Source of the DNA: an uncultured Campylobacter sp.
Lineage (GTDB): Bacteria > Campylobacterota > Campylobacteria > Campylobacterales > Campylobacteraceae
Assembly (NCBI RefSeq): GCF_937981295.1
Contig: NZ_CALJPC010000015.1
Location: forward strand, 1-30,291
Reading direction: 5' to 3'
DNA: 30,291 nucleotides
Position numbers and translations under genes: made by a program. Under the pieces are notes generated by a model that made no database searches, was not told the DNA's origin, and saw only the letters and a program-made list of their open reading frames with translations. Shown piece after piece: positions 1-7,015 of the stretch; within the stretch, counting starts at the first letter, position 1, and every line of letters begins with the position of its first letter.

Positions 1-38
1 AAGGGACGATGCAAGCCGTAAACCCTTTGACTGCCCAT

Positions 39-67
39 AAAAAACGCCACCGGAGGGTGGCGTTTTT
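39..67 (-). terminator. Rho-independent terminator downstream of serS
   Basis: A 7-bp GC-rich stem (CGCCACC at 45-51 pairing with GGTGGCG at 56-62) closes a GGAG loop. A-tracts (39-44) and T-tracts (63-67) flank it, so it could stop transcription in both directions. It lies 14 bp beyond the serS stop codon. Its base composition matches the GC-rich 3' half of serS, so it may have arrived with that segment. Confidence 0.85.
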
Positions 68-80
68 GCTGGCGGCGGGA

Positions 81-1367
81 TTATCGCAGCGGGCGGATTT
101 CCGTGATGCCGCCCATGTACGGCAACAGCGCTTCCGGGATGGTGATGCTGCCGTCGGCGTTCTGGTAGTTTTCGAGGATGGCGACGAGGGTGCGGCCAAC
201 CGCGAGGCCGCTGCCGTTCAGGGTGTGCACCGGCTGCGGTTTTTTGCTGTCTTTCGGGCGGTAGCGCGCCTGCATCCGCCGCGCCTGGAAGTCGGTGCAG
301 TTGCTGCATGAGCTGATTTCGCGGTATTTGCCCTGCCCCGGCAGCCACACTTCGAGGTCGTAGGTTTTGGCTGAGGAAAAGCCCATGTCGCCGGTGCAGA
401 GGAGGACGACGCGGTAGGGTAGGTTCAGTTTTTGCAGGATGTTTTCGGCGTTGGCGGTGAGTTTTTCCAGTTCGTCGTAGCTGGTTTCCGGGGCGACGAT
501 TTTTACCATTTCTACTTTGTCGAACTGGTGCTGGCGGATCATGCCGCGCGTATCGCGCCCCGCCGAGCCCGCTTCCTTGCGAAAGCAGTGGCTGTAGCTG
601 GTGAGCTTGATCGGCAGCTCCTCGCTGCGTAAAATTTCATCGTTAAAGAGATTCGTCGCCGTAACCTCGCTCGTAGGGATGAGGTAGAGGTTTTGCTCCT
701 CGTCGTCAACGCGGTAGAGGTCATCTTTAAATTTAGGCAGCTGACCCGTGCCGTAGAGGATCTGATCGCGTACCAAAAACGGCATATTTACGAGCTCGAA
801 GCCGCGCGAGTTATTAAATTCGATCATATAGTTGATGAGAGCCATATTCAGTTTCGCACCCAGCCCGCGGATCGCGGTGAAGCGGCTACCGCTAAGTTTG
901 ACGCCGCGTTCGAAATCAAGCCATCCCAGCGCCTCGCCGAGATCGAAGTGCTGCTTGGGCGCGAAGTCGAACGTGCGCAGCTCAAGCACCTTTTTGATAC
1001 AGACGTTTTCGCTCTCGTCCGCGCCGATCGGCACGTCGTCGTCGATGATATTCGGCACGCACGCGGCGATCACCTCTAAGCTTTGCTCGCGCTCATTTAC
1101 GAGCTCGCTTAGGCTTTGGATCTTTTGCTTGTTTTCCTCAAGCTGCGATTTTAGCGCGCCTACGTCCCTGCCTTCGCGCACGGCGAGACCGAGCTCCTTA
1201 CTCTTTGCATTTTGCACGGCTTGAAGGTTCTCTAACTCCGTCTTTTTAGATTTTAGCTCGTTGTAGGCATCCAGTAGCGATTGCAGAGTTTGCGGCGGGA
1301 CTTTTTTGGCGATGAGTTTTTTATTAAATTCGTCGAAATTCGTCTCGATAAGTTTTAAATTTATCAT
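81..1367 (-). CDS. serS: Seryl-tRNA synthetase (mosaic gene)
   Basis: This is the cytoplasmic class II aminoacyl-tRNA synthetase that charges tRNA-Ser (and tRNA-Sec where present) with serine. At 428 residues the length is normal. Residues 1-110 form the antiparallel coiled-coil tRNA-binding arm. The catalytic core shows motif 2 (FRKEAGSAGRDTRG), the REISSCSNC segment and motif 3 (NGSGLAVGRTL). The ATG at 1367 follows an AAAGAGG ribosome site. Codon use is uneven. The first ~250 residues use Campylobacter-like codons such as GAAATTTTA. From about position 620 leftward the DNA is rich in CTG, GGC and GCC. The protein there carries DFQARRMQAR and a PYMGG tail, as in beta- and gammaproteobacterial SerS. 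I infer a recombinant gene that keeps all catalytic motifs and is probably functional. Confidence 0.96.
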   Translation of the reverse strand: MINLKLIETNFDEFNKKLIAKKVPPQTLQSLLDAYNELKSKKTELENLQAVQNAKSKELGLAVREGRDVGALKSQLEENKQKIQSLSELVNEREQSLEVIAACVPNIIDDDVPIGADESENVCIKKVLELRTFDFAPKQHFDLGEALGWLDFERGVKLSGSRFTAIRGLGAKLNMALINYMIEFNNSRGFELVNMPFLVRDQILYGTGQLPKFKDDLYRVDDEEQNLYLIPTSEVTATNLFNDEILRSEELPIKLTSYSHCFRKEAGSAGRDTRGMIRQHQFDKVEMVKIVAPETSYDELEKLTANAENILQKLNLPYRVVLLCTGDMGFSSAKTYDLEVWLPGQGKYREISSCSNCTDFQARRMQARYRPKDSKKPQPVHTLNGSGLAVGRTLVAILENYQNADGSITIPEALLPYMGGITEIRPLR

Positions 1368-1469
1368 TTTCTGCCTCTTTTTGGTAATTTAAATTGCGAC
1401 ATTTTAACTAAAGTTTGCTTTAAATACTCAAAATAAACCCACATTTAAGCAATACGGATGAAAAAAAGT

Positions 1470-1477
1470 GATACAAT
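1470..1477 (+). promoter_or_regulatory. Extended -10 promoter element for the nik operon
   Basis: TACAAT (1472-1477) is preceded by GTGA, giving an extended -10 type element. It lies 31 bp before the nikK start codon. No good -35 box is visible, which is common for epsilonproteobacterial sigma-70 promoters. The expected start of transcription falls inside the inverted repeat at 1481-1507. Confidence 0.5.
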
Positions 1478-1480
1478 TCC

Positions 1481-1507
1481 GTAATATTTTATTATGAAAG
1501 GTATTAC
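1481..1507 (+). promoter_or_regulatory. Candidate NikR operator
   Basis: A perfect inverted repeat, GTAATA-N15-TATTAC, sits directly against the nikK start codon and covers the predicted transcription start and ribosome site. Its halves fit the TRWYA-N15-TRWYA pattern reported for Helicobacter pylori NikR. The layout also resembles the E. coli NikR site (GTATGA-N16-TCATAC). Its place at the head of a nickel transport operon supports nickel-dependent repression. No nikR gene lies in this window, so the regulator is inferred. Confidence 0.5.
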
Positions 1508-2257
1508 ATGAAGGCAAAATTTGCTTTTTTAGGAATTTTCGCGGCGAGCCTTGCGTTCGCGCATTTTGGCGTTCTTACGACGGATAAAAATGTCGTAGAG
1601 GATCAAAAAGATGCTACTTTAAAGCTGAATTTGGAATTCTCCCATCCGTTTTTACAGGAGTCTATGAATCTACAAAAGCCCGCAGAATTCGGCGTTTTTA
1701 TTGACGGAGAGAAAAAATCGCTCCTAGGCAGCCTAAAAGAGCAGAAAAAGGGCGAAAATTCCTATTTCGCGGCGGAATTTAAAGCGGACAAGCCATCGCT
1801 TTTAGCGTTTTATTTCGATCCCAAACCCTATGCCGAGCCGGCCGAGCGCAAGATGATCCGCCATATCACCAAAACCTACGTCGATGCTTACGACGCGGGC
1901 GAAGGCTGGGATAAGCCGCTCGGGCTAGAGACGGAGATCGTGCCGCTCGTGCGCCCTTATGCGCTGTATGCGGGAGAGATATTTAGCGGAGTTTTTTTAC
2001 TACATGGAAAGCCCGTCCCGGGCGCGGACGTGGAGATCGAGCTATATAACGATAAGGGCTACAAAGCCCCTAGCGAGGCGCATGTCACACAGGTCGTTAA
2101 AACCAACGGCGCGGGCGAGTTTAGCTTCGTGATGCCGGTTGCCGGCTGGTGGGGCTTTGCGGCTCTTAGCGAGGAGGAAGCCGCCAAAGGAAGCGAGCAG
2201 CCCGTAAATGAGCTGGGAGCCGTACTTTGGATCAAGGCAGACGAGCTGAAAAAATAG
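1508..2257 (+). CDS. nikK: NikK-like periplasmic protein of an ECF nickel transporter (DUF4198 family)
   Basis: This 249-residue exported protein has the DUF4198 fold, which is the extracytoplasmic NikK component of NikKMLQO nickel/cobalt transporters in epsilon- and deltaproteobacteria. A signal peptide covers about residues 1-18 (FAASLAFA), and cleavage would expose an N-terminal HFG, a histidine likely to help bind metal. The C-terminal half looks like an immunoglobulin-like or carboxypeptidase-regulatory fold (KPVPGADVEIELYN, then GEFSFVMPVAGWWGF). The ATG follows a GAAAGG ribosome site. It is the first gene of the nik operon, separated from nikM by a 780-bp spacer. The family also serves cobalt systems. 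Nickel is preferred here because of the NikR-like operator and the NikL partner. Confidence 0.85.
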   Translation: MKAKFAFLGIFAASLAFAHFGVLTTDKNVVEDQKDATLKLNLEFSHPFLQESMNLQKPAEFGVFIDGEKKSLLGSLKEQKKGENSYFAAEFKADKPSLLAFYFDPKPYAEPAERKMIRHITKTYVDAYDAGEGWDKPLGLETEIVPLVRPYALYAGEIFSGVFLLHGKPVPGADVEIELYNDKGYKAPSEAHVTQVVKTNGAGEFSFVMPVAGWWGFAALSEEEAAKGSEQPVNELGAVLWIKADELKK

Positions 2258-3038
2258 GGGAGCGGCTCGGTGAGATCTCTTTTTTCGGGCAAAATTTGCG
2301 CCGCCGCGGATAAATTTAAATTTACGCTTTGGCAGGGCTTTGAAATTTTATTTTCGCGCGTTTTGCTTGGCGATGTAAAATTTCCATCGAATTCTGCGGC
2401 TAAAATTTTAAATGGTAAAATTCCGCCGTTTCGCATCTGCGCGCAGTCTGCGTCTCGGGGTTTGGTTAAAACTTTACGGAGCAAAATTCCGCCGAGTAAA
2501 ATTTTAAGTAACGAAGCTCTGCTGCGTGGAATTTTGCTCGGTAGAAATCCGCTCTTAGTAGCTTCGAGCCGTAAAATTTCATATCCGTGGATTTACGAGC
2601 GTAAAATACCCGCGCGCAAAATTTCGTTTTTTGGAATTTTAAAAACCCCGGCTTTTGAAATTTCGCAAGCTCTGTTTTGCCGCGCAAGCACCGCGCCGAG
2701 ATTGCTCGGAGCCTTAAATTTTGCGTCGCGAAATCCGCTTGCCGCTCTTATAAATGTAGCAAGCGAAAATTCTTGCGCCATGCAAGCCGTAAAATTTATC
2801 AAATTTACTGGTTCCGTAAGTGGTTCCGAGACCGCTCCGAGTTTTGCGCTAACAGCCGCCGCAAATAGGACGCAAGCCGCGAGTTTTACAGCCGAAAATT
2901 CTGTCGTGACTAAAGCCGTAAAAGCAAGACCCGTAGCAATCAAAGCAATTATCGCAAAGGTTACAAATGCCTTAAATTTAGATAGCTCCCGCGTTTTTGC
3001 GCGTCTAAAAAATAGGAGCGATTTAAAGGAGGCGAGCT
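2258..3038 (+). other. Gene-poor spacer inside the nik operon, AAAATT-rich
   Basis: This 781-bp stretch separates nikK from nikM. Open frames run through it on both strands (up to 259 codons on the plus strand), but their products are low-complexity and match no family I know. The plus frame ends by overlapping the nikM start. The sequence is packed with AAAATT, GAAATT and GGAATT cores, and its middle part is strictly periodic (see the repeat entry). The reading frames are probably a by-product of the repeat structure. A decayed gene on the minus strand cannot be excluded. Confidence 0.6.
2468..2638. repeat. 15-bp periodic degenerate repeat (pentapeptide-like on minus strand)
   Basis: AAAATT-like cores recur in exact 15-bp phase at 2468, 2483, 2498, 2528, 2543, 2573, 2588, 2603, 2618 and 2633. 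Only the slots at 2513 and 2558 lack the core. A 15-bp period equals five codons. The minus-strand frame (2687 down to 2466) reads as tandem five-residue units such as ADFYR, AKFHA, AELRY, LKFYS, AEFCS. This is the A(D/N)LxX pattern of pentapeptide-repeat proteins. It may be a remnant of such a gene or a repeat that happens to encode it. Confidence 0.7.
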
Positions 3039-3638
3039 GTGCACATTAGTGAAGGAGTTTTGAGCGCGCCCGTGCTGCTAGCTGGCTGGGCGGTTACGGC
3101 GCCTGCGGTAGCGGCGATTTTATGGCGCGTAAGGCAGTCTGAAATCCCTAGGATCGCATGTTTTAGCGCGCTGTTTTTCGTCGCATCTTTTGTGCACCTG
3201 CCCGTGGGCGTCAGCTCCATGCATTTGATGCTAAGCGGGCTCGTGGGCGCATTTTTGGGCTCACGAGCGATCTTGGCGATTTTCGTCGCGCTATTTTTGC
3301 AAGGGGTATTTTTCGGCTTCGGGGGGCTTAGCGTGCTCGGCGTAAATACCGCAGTCATCGGCTTTCCAGCGGTTTTGGGCGGGCTCTTTGCCGCCGCCGC
3401 AAAAGCGCAAGAGCTAAAAGTGCGCATGCAAAAAATTTATCTATTTTTGGCGGGTTTTGTGCCGATCGTCTGCTCGATGCTGCTTCTTGATCTCGTGCTT
3501 TTCATCAGCGGGCGGGAGTTTTTTGCTATCGCGACGCTCATCTCGCTCGAAGGTGCGATTCTAGCTGTTTTGGAAGGAATCATCACACTTTTTGCGCTTA
3601 GCTTTATTGCGAAATTTTACGGCGGACAGAGGCGATGA
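3039..3638 (+). CDS. nikM: NikM/CbiM substrate-specific membrane component of ECF nickel transporter
   Basis: This 199-residue inner-membrane S-component defines metal specificity. The start is GTG at 3039, six bases after a good AAGGAGG ribosome site, giving the diagnostic N-terminus MHISEG. In NikM/CbiM proteins the terminal amine and His2 are metal ligands, so the start choice is well supported. A further histidine in SSMHLML (about residue 62) fits the third ligand seen in NikM2. Several hydrophobic membrane segments follow. The stop overlaps the nikL start (ATGA), which implies translational coupling. CbiM (cobalt) and NikM (nickel) are hard to separate by sequence. The partner genes suggest nickel. 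Confidence 0.93.
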   Translation: MHISEGVLSAPVLLAGWAVTAPAVAAILWRVRQSEIPRIACFSALFFVASFVHLPVGVSSMHLMLSGLVGAFLGSRAILAIFVALFLQGVFFGFGGLSVLGVNTAVIGFPAVLGGLFAAAAKAQELKVRMQKIYLFLAGFVPIVCSMLLLDLVLFISGREFFAIATLISLEGAILAVLEGIITLFALSFIAKFYGGQRR

Positions 3639-4276
3639 GAGCGCTATTTTTCTTAACGGTTTTGATCTCTTTTGCATTTTCGCATGCGCTTCATCTTTTC
3701 GCGACGCAAGAGGGCGATAGAGTGGCAATTTATAGCTATTTTTATAAAAATTCTCCCTGCATGGAGTGCGAAGTTTTAATTAGCGCGGACGGGCACGAAA
3801 TTTTGCGCACTAGGACCGATAAAGAGGGACTTGCGAGCATACGAATACCCACTAAAAATTTTACTATTCAAATTTACGGAGGTGCAGGGCACGGCGCGCA
3901 GATGGAATTTAGCGCCGAGGACTTTACGCCGCAGAATTCCGGCGGCTCCGGAAATTTCACGCCGCAAAATTCTGACGTTTCTGAAAATCCTATGCCGCAA
4001 AATTTGAACGCCGCTAAAAATTCCGCGTCCGAAGGCAGCGCGTCCGAAAATATCGTGCCGAAAGCTAGTACGCCTGAAAATAAAATTTCAAGCACTTCCG
4101 AGCCTTTGGAAAATTCCGCCTCGCAAAGCATCTTGCCGAAAGAAAGCCCTAAGAGTGATATTAGGAGCCTGGCGTTTCAAAGCCAGTCCGCCGAGGCGCC
4201 TAAAATCGCGCTTTGTTTGGCCTTGATTTTCGGCTTTTTTGGCTTAATGTGGCTAGCGAAAAGAGCGCGCAAATGA
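3635..4276 (+). CDS. nikL: NikL-like membrane-anchored component of ECF nickel transporter
   Basis: This 213-residue protein has the NikL layout: an N-terminal signal segment (about residues 1-17), a short periplasmic beta-rich domain (about 18-90), and a single C-terminal membrane helix (about 190-208) ending in KRARK. Cleavage near residue 17 would expose HALH, and CMEC lies at 42-45. Both could touch metal. Between the domain and the helix lies a roughly 90-residue Ser/Asn/Pro/Ala linker with near-repeats of TPQNS and MPQN. The DNA beneath it carries GCCGCAAAATT words about 33 bp apart (3928, 3961, 3994). The gene overlaps nikM and nikQ by ATGA. NikL is thought to support metal capture together with NikM. 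Confidence 0.8.
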   Translation: MRALFFLTVLISFAFSHALHLFATQEGDRVAIYSYFYKNSPCMECEVLISADGHEILRTRTDKEGLASIRIPTKNFTIQIYGGAGHGAQMEFSAEDFTPQNSGGSGNFTPQNSDVSENPMPQNLNAAKNSASEGSASENIVPKASTPENKISSTSEPLENSASQSILPKESPKSDIRSLAFQSQSAEAPKIALCLALIFGFFGLMWLAKRARK

Positions 4277-4920
4277 GCCCCGCCGTATCACTGCTCGCGT
4301 TTTTCATCTTCAGCTTCGGCGTCGGACTTAGCGGGCAGCTTTACGCGGCGTTTTTTGCCCCGCCGCTACTTCTTTTTGCGCTTAAAATTTCGATTGCGCG
4401 CGCGGTCTGCACAAGGCTTGCGGTATTAAATATCTTTGCTATTTTAAGCGCGTTAAGCCCCGCCATAGTCGGCAACTACGAGCTTGCGGGCGTGATATTT
4501 TTGCGCGCGAATTTGATAATGGCGTTTGCAATTTTGCTATTTTACGGCAAAGACGAATATTTTTTCGCACGCGGATTTTATGGGCTGGGACTCGGCGAAA
4601 AGCTAAGCGCTTTGGTGTATTGCTGTGGGCGATTCGTAAATTTTTTACGCTCGGATCTAGCAAGGCTGCAAGCTCTTTTGCGCATGCGCGGATTTGTGGG
4701 GACGAGCGGAATTTTCACTTATAAAATTTATGCGAATTTGATCGGGATTTTAGCGATTTCGGCACTTGAGCAGGCAAGAAATTTAAGCCTGGTGATGAGC
4801 GCGCGAGGGTTTTGCGGTAGGCTATTTTACGAACGTCGCGATGGTTTGGGCGTCTCGGAGGCCTCGTTTTTGACGTTCGTGCTGGCGTGCGTATCTGTTA
4901 AAATCGGAGCTATCTTATGA
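4273..4920 (+). CDS. nikQ: NikQ/CbiQ transmembrane T-component of ECF nickel transporter
   Basis: This 215-residue inner-membrane protein couples the ATPase to NikM. I chose the ATG at 4273 because it overlaps the nikL stop (ATGA) like the other joints of this operon. A longer in-frame start at 4213 exists but would lie inside nikL. Hydrophobic helices dominate the first half. The cytoplasmic coupling region shows the two Arg-Gly motifs typical of T-components, MRGF (within LLRMRGFVG) and ARGF (within VMSARGFCGR), which contact the ATPase. The stop overlaps the nikO start. Confidence 0.9.
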   Translation: MSPAVSLLAFFIFSFGVGLSGQLYAAFFAPPLLLFALKISIARAVCTRLAVLNIFAILSALSPAIVGNYELAGVIFLRANLIMAFAILLFYGKDEYFFARGFYGLGLGEKLSALVYCCGRFVNFLRSDLARLQALLRMRGFVGTSGIFTYKIYANLIGILAISALEQARNLSLVMSARGFCGRLFYERRDGLGVSEASFLTFVLACVSVKIGAIL

Positions 4921-5693
4921 GCTGCTCGCTTAAGGCGCTGGATTTAAGCGCTAAAAACGGCGAGCGAGAAATTTTTCGCGGCGTAAATTTGAGCGTAGGG
5001 CATAAGGAAAAAGTGGCGATCTTGGGCGCGAACGGGCAGGGCAAGACGAGTCTGCTTCAAATTTTAGGCGGCCTAAGGCAATGGGGCGAGGGTGAAATCG
5101 AGCTTTTCGGCGAGAAGCTTGAGTGTGCGGAGGATTTTATAAAATTTCGCCACGAGATCGGGTTTTTATTTCAAAACAGCGACGATCAGTTTTTGTGCGC
5201 GAGCGTGTTTGAGGACGTCGCATTTAGCCTGCGTGCGCAAAATGAGCGGTTAAAACGAGCACGAAATGTGGAGAAAAGACGTGGAATTTTTTCTAAATTT
5301 TTTGGTCGTAAGGCGGAAATTTTAAGGCAGGGCAGCGAAAACGACCATCTAAAAAAGCTTGAAATTTTAAGCGAAGAGCAGATTGAGCGCAAGGCGCTGG
5401 AGACGCTGCGACGCTTGGGAATCGAACATCTACGCGAGCGGGTGCCCTTTCATCTAAGCGGCGGCGAGAAAAAGCTAGTGGCGCTTGCGGGCGCGCTGGT
5501 GTGTGAGCCTAGGATACTGCTACTGGACGAGCCTACGACGGCGCTTGATGAGGCGATGCAGGAGCGTGTGGCGGGGATTTTGGCGGAGCTTGACGTAAGC
5601 GAGATCATCGTTTCGCACGATAAAAACTTCATCGATAAAATCGCGGATAAAATCTATTATTTGAAATCAGATGGGCTGTATGAAAGCCCATGA
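4917..5693 (+). CDS. nikO: NikO/CbiO ATPase of ECF nickel transporter
   Basis: This cytoplasmic ABC ATPase (258 residues) powers nickel uptake. Visible motifs are Walker A GANGQGKT (37-44), Q-loop Gln86, signature LSGGEKK (180-186), Walker B LLLDEPTTALD (201-211) and H-loop His234 (VSHDKNF). Between the Q-loop and the signature lies a charged insert (about 107-152) that makes this helical region some 35-40 residues longer than in usual CbiO proteins. The start overlaps the nikQ stop by ATGA. A 7-bp palindromic hairpin (CCATGAT...ATCATGG, 5688-5704) covers the stop codon. It has no clear T-run, so it is only a weak terminator candidate. Confidence 0.93.
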   Translation: MSCSLKALDLSAKNGEREIFRGVNLSVGHKEKVAILGANGQGKTSLLQILGGLRQWGEGEIELFGEKLECAEDFIKFRHEIGFLFQNSDDQFLCASVFEDVAFSLRAQNERLKRARNVEKRRGIFSKFFGRKAEILRQGSENDHLKKLEILSEEQIERKALETLRRLGIEHLRERVPFHLSGGEKKLVALAGALVCEPRILLLDEPTTALDEAMQERVAGILAELDVSEIIVSHDKNFIDKIADKIYYLKSDGLYESP

Positions 5694-5748
5694 TAAAATC
5701 ATGGATAAATTTATCGTTTAAAATCAAGAGGCTTGTATAAGTCCATAA

Positions 5749-5825
5749 TGGCGACCCTTGCGGGATTTGAACCACGCGTTTTCGCACTGAGAATGCAACG
5801 TCCTGAGCCACTAGACGAAAAGGTC
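5749..5825 (-). tRNA. tRNA-Glu (anticodon CTC), irregular T-arm
   Basis: The minus strand folds as a cloverleaf: acceptor GACCTTT with AAGGGTC, discriminator G and encoded CCA, D-arm GTCT...GGAC, and anticodon stem TTGCA/TGCGA with loop TTCTCAG, giving CTC. The T-loop TTCAAAT is normal. Its 5' stem side has one extra T (GCGTGG facing CCCGC), so the stem has a bulge and the gene is 77 nt long. CTC reads the Glu codon GAG. It may be an active minor tRNA or a gene starting to decay. Confidence 0.82.
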
Positions 5826-6070
5826 AAGAAGCCGCATTATAGCGACAAAAACAAAATTTTAGATAAAATACTAAATGTGGTGTCTTAATATGACGATAAG
5901 TTTTTTTAGAATTTTAAAGAACGACACAGTGTTTATCGGGCTACGTTATTTAGATTAAAATTTAAAGGTGCGATGGATGTAATTTTAATTTTAGTCAATC
6001 GCACTTATTTTCGAGATAAATTTAGGATGTAAGATTTATAATCTATCTGAATTTATATACAAGGTGAAGC

Positions 6071-6508
6071 CTAGCCTATCTTTTCCATCGCTTTGTTTTT
6101 AAATGCTACGGGATTGGTGATATACGGGAAGCTAACCGCCGTGCCGCCGGTACCTCGCACCACTATGGTGCCGAATTTTAAAATTCGTCCCAAGATACTC
6201 TGCATTACGGATATGCTTTCGATTTTTTCATATTTTAGCTCCGCCGTTTCGCGACTGATAAGACCCTTTTTGCCGATTATACGCTGATTTGTGATAGCAA
6301 GCTCGTTTGTTTTTAAAACAATAAATCCGTGAATTAGCGCCGCTATAAAACTGCCAAAGCATATGAATGAAAGTCTATCATCTTTATTTATGATTCCAAC
6401 TATCGCGGGAATCAATATGACGATAGCGGAGATAAAAACCGCCCGATGAATTTTGGCTTTGGCAATCACATTTTCGCCATTTAGAAGGTTAGACTCTACA
6501 TAACCCAT
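6071..6508 (-). CDS. Small bPH2 (DUF304)-domain membrane protein
   Basis: This 145-residue protein has two membrane segments (about 25-41 and 47-66) followed by a bacterial pleckstrin-homology-like domain. The domain's characteristic run is visible: LAITNQRIIGKKGLISRETAEL, then YEKIESISVMQSILGRILKFGTIVVRGTGG (split here only by description). The family is widespread and its molecular role is poorly defined. It probably acts at the inner membrane, exposing the PH domain to the cytoplasm. It stands alone, with tRNA-Glu downstream. Its promoter carries a G8 tract just before the -10 box, so expression may vary by slippage. Confidence 0.85.
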   Translation of the reverse strand: MGYVESNLLNGENVIAKAKIHRAVFISAIVILIPAIVGIINKDDRLSFICFGSFIAALIHGFIVLKTNELAITNQRIIGKKGLISRETAELKYEKIESISVMQSILGRILKFGTIVVRGTGGTAVSFPYITNPVAFKNKAMEKIG

Positions 6509-7015
6509 AATATATTTTAAAAGAATTTTAGACTTGAATTATATCCCCCCCCATTAATCTTGACTTAAATTTTATGCGGCAGGTCACACTATGACGGCTT
6601 AGACGATCGGAATTTGGGCGCAAATTTACATTAAATTTTTACTTTGTCGGCTGCGAAATTTTGTGCAAAATTTATGGCTAAATTCTGCGCGCTAGGCTTT
6701 TAGAATTGTAAATTTAGCGGCGCGAAATTGTCCCGCTCGCGCTGGGCGGTAGGCGCATGCCGCGTAAATTTTATCAAAGCCCTCGAAGTTTGGTGAAGCG
6801 CGCGTGGAGTTTAAAATTTTACAAATACGCTAAATTTTATAGCCGCGCGATACGTTTGAAATTTTAGCGTGCGATAAAACCCAGTGCGGTTGAAACCTGC
6901 CCTTGCGAATATAGAATTTGTTAGCGCAAAGTGTGAAACCGGCTAGCGTGCGCAACGGTGCGAAATTAAAATTTAAACTCGCTAGCCTAAATTTGAAATT
7001 TTACAGCCACCCGCT
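6509..7015. other. Intergenic stretch rich in AAATTT words
   Basis: I see no gene here. Apart from the promoter of the bPH2 gene at its left end, the segment holds many AAATT cores alternating with GC-rich words. Several are spaced about 11-12 bp apart (6611, 6623, 6634, then 6657, 6669, 6681). It resembles the spacer in the nik operon in vocabulary but lacks its 15-bp phase. Confidence 0.6.
6538..6552 (-). promoter_or_regulatory. Promoter with G8 tract directly upstream of a TATAAT -10 box
   Basis: On the minus strand a run of eight G (6552-6545) is followed by A and then a consensus TATAAT (6543-6538), about 30 bp before the start codon at 6508. The homopolymer occupies the -35/-10 spacer region. 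Length changes there would alter promoter geometry, as known for porA and opc in Neisseria meningitidis. No convincing -35 hexamer is visible. Confidence 0.5.

Noticed and set aside
2270..3049. 259-codon plus-strand open frame between nikK and nikM
   Set aside because: The product is low-complexity and the frame is open on both strands because of the AAAATT repeat vocabulary. It has no recognisable domain and its end overlaps the well-supported nikM start.
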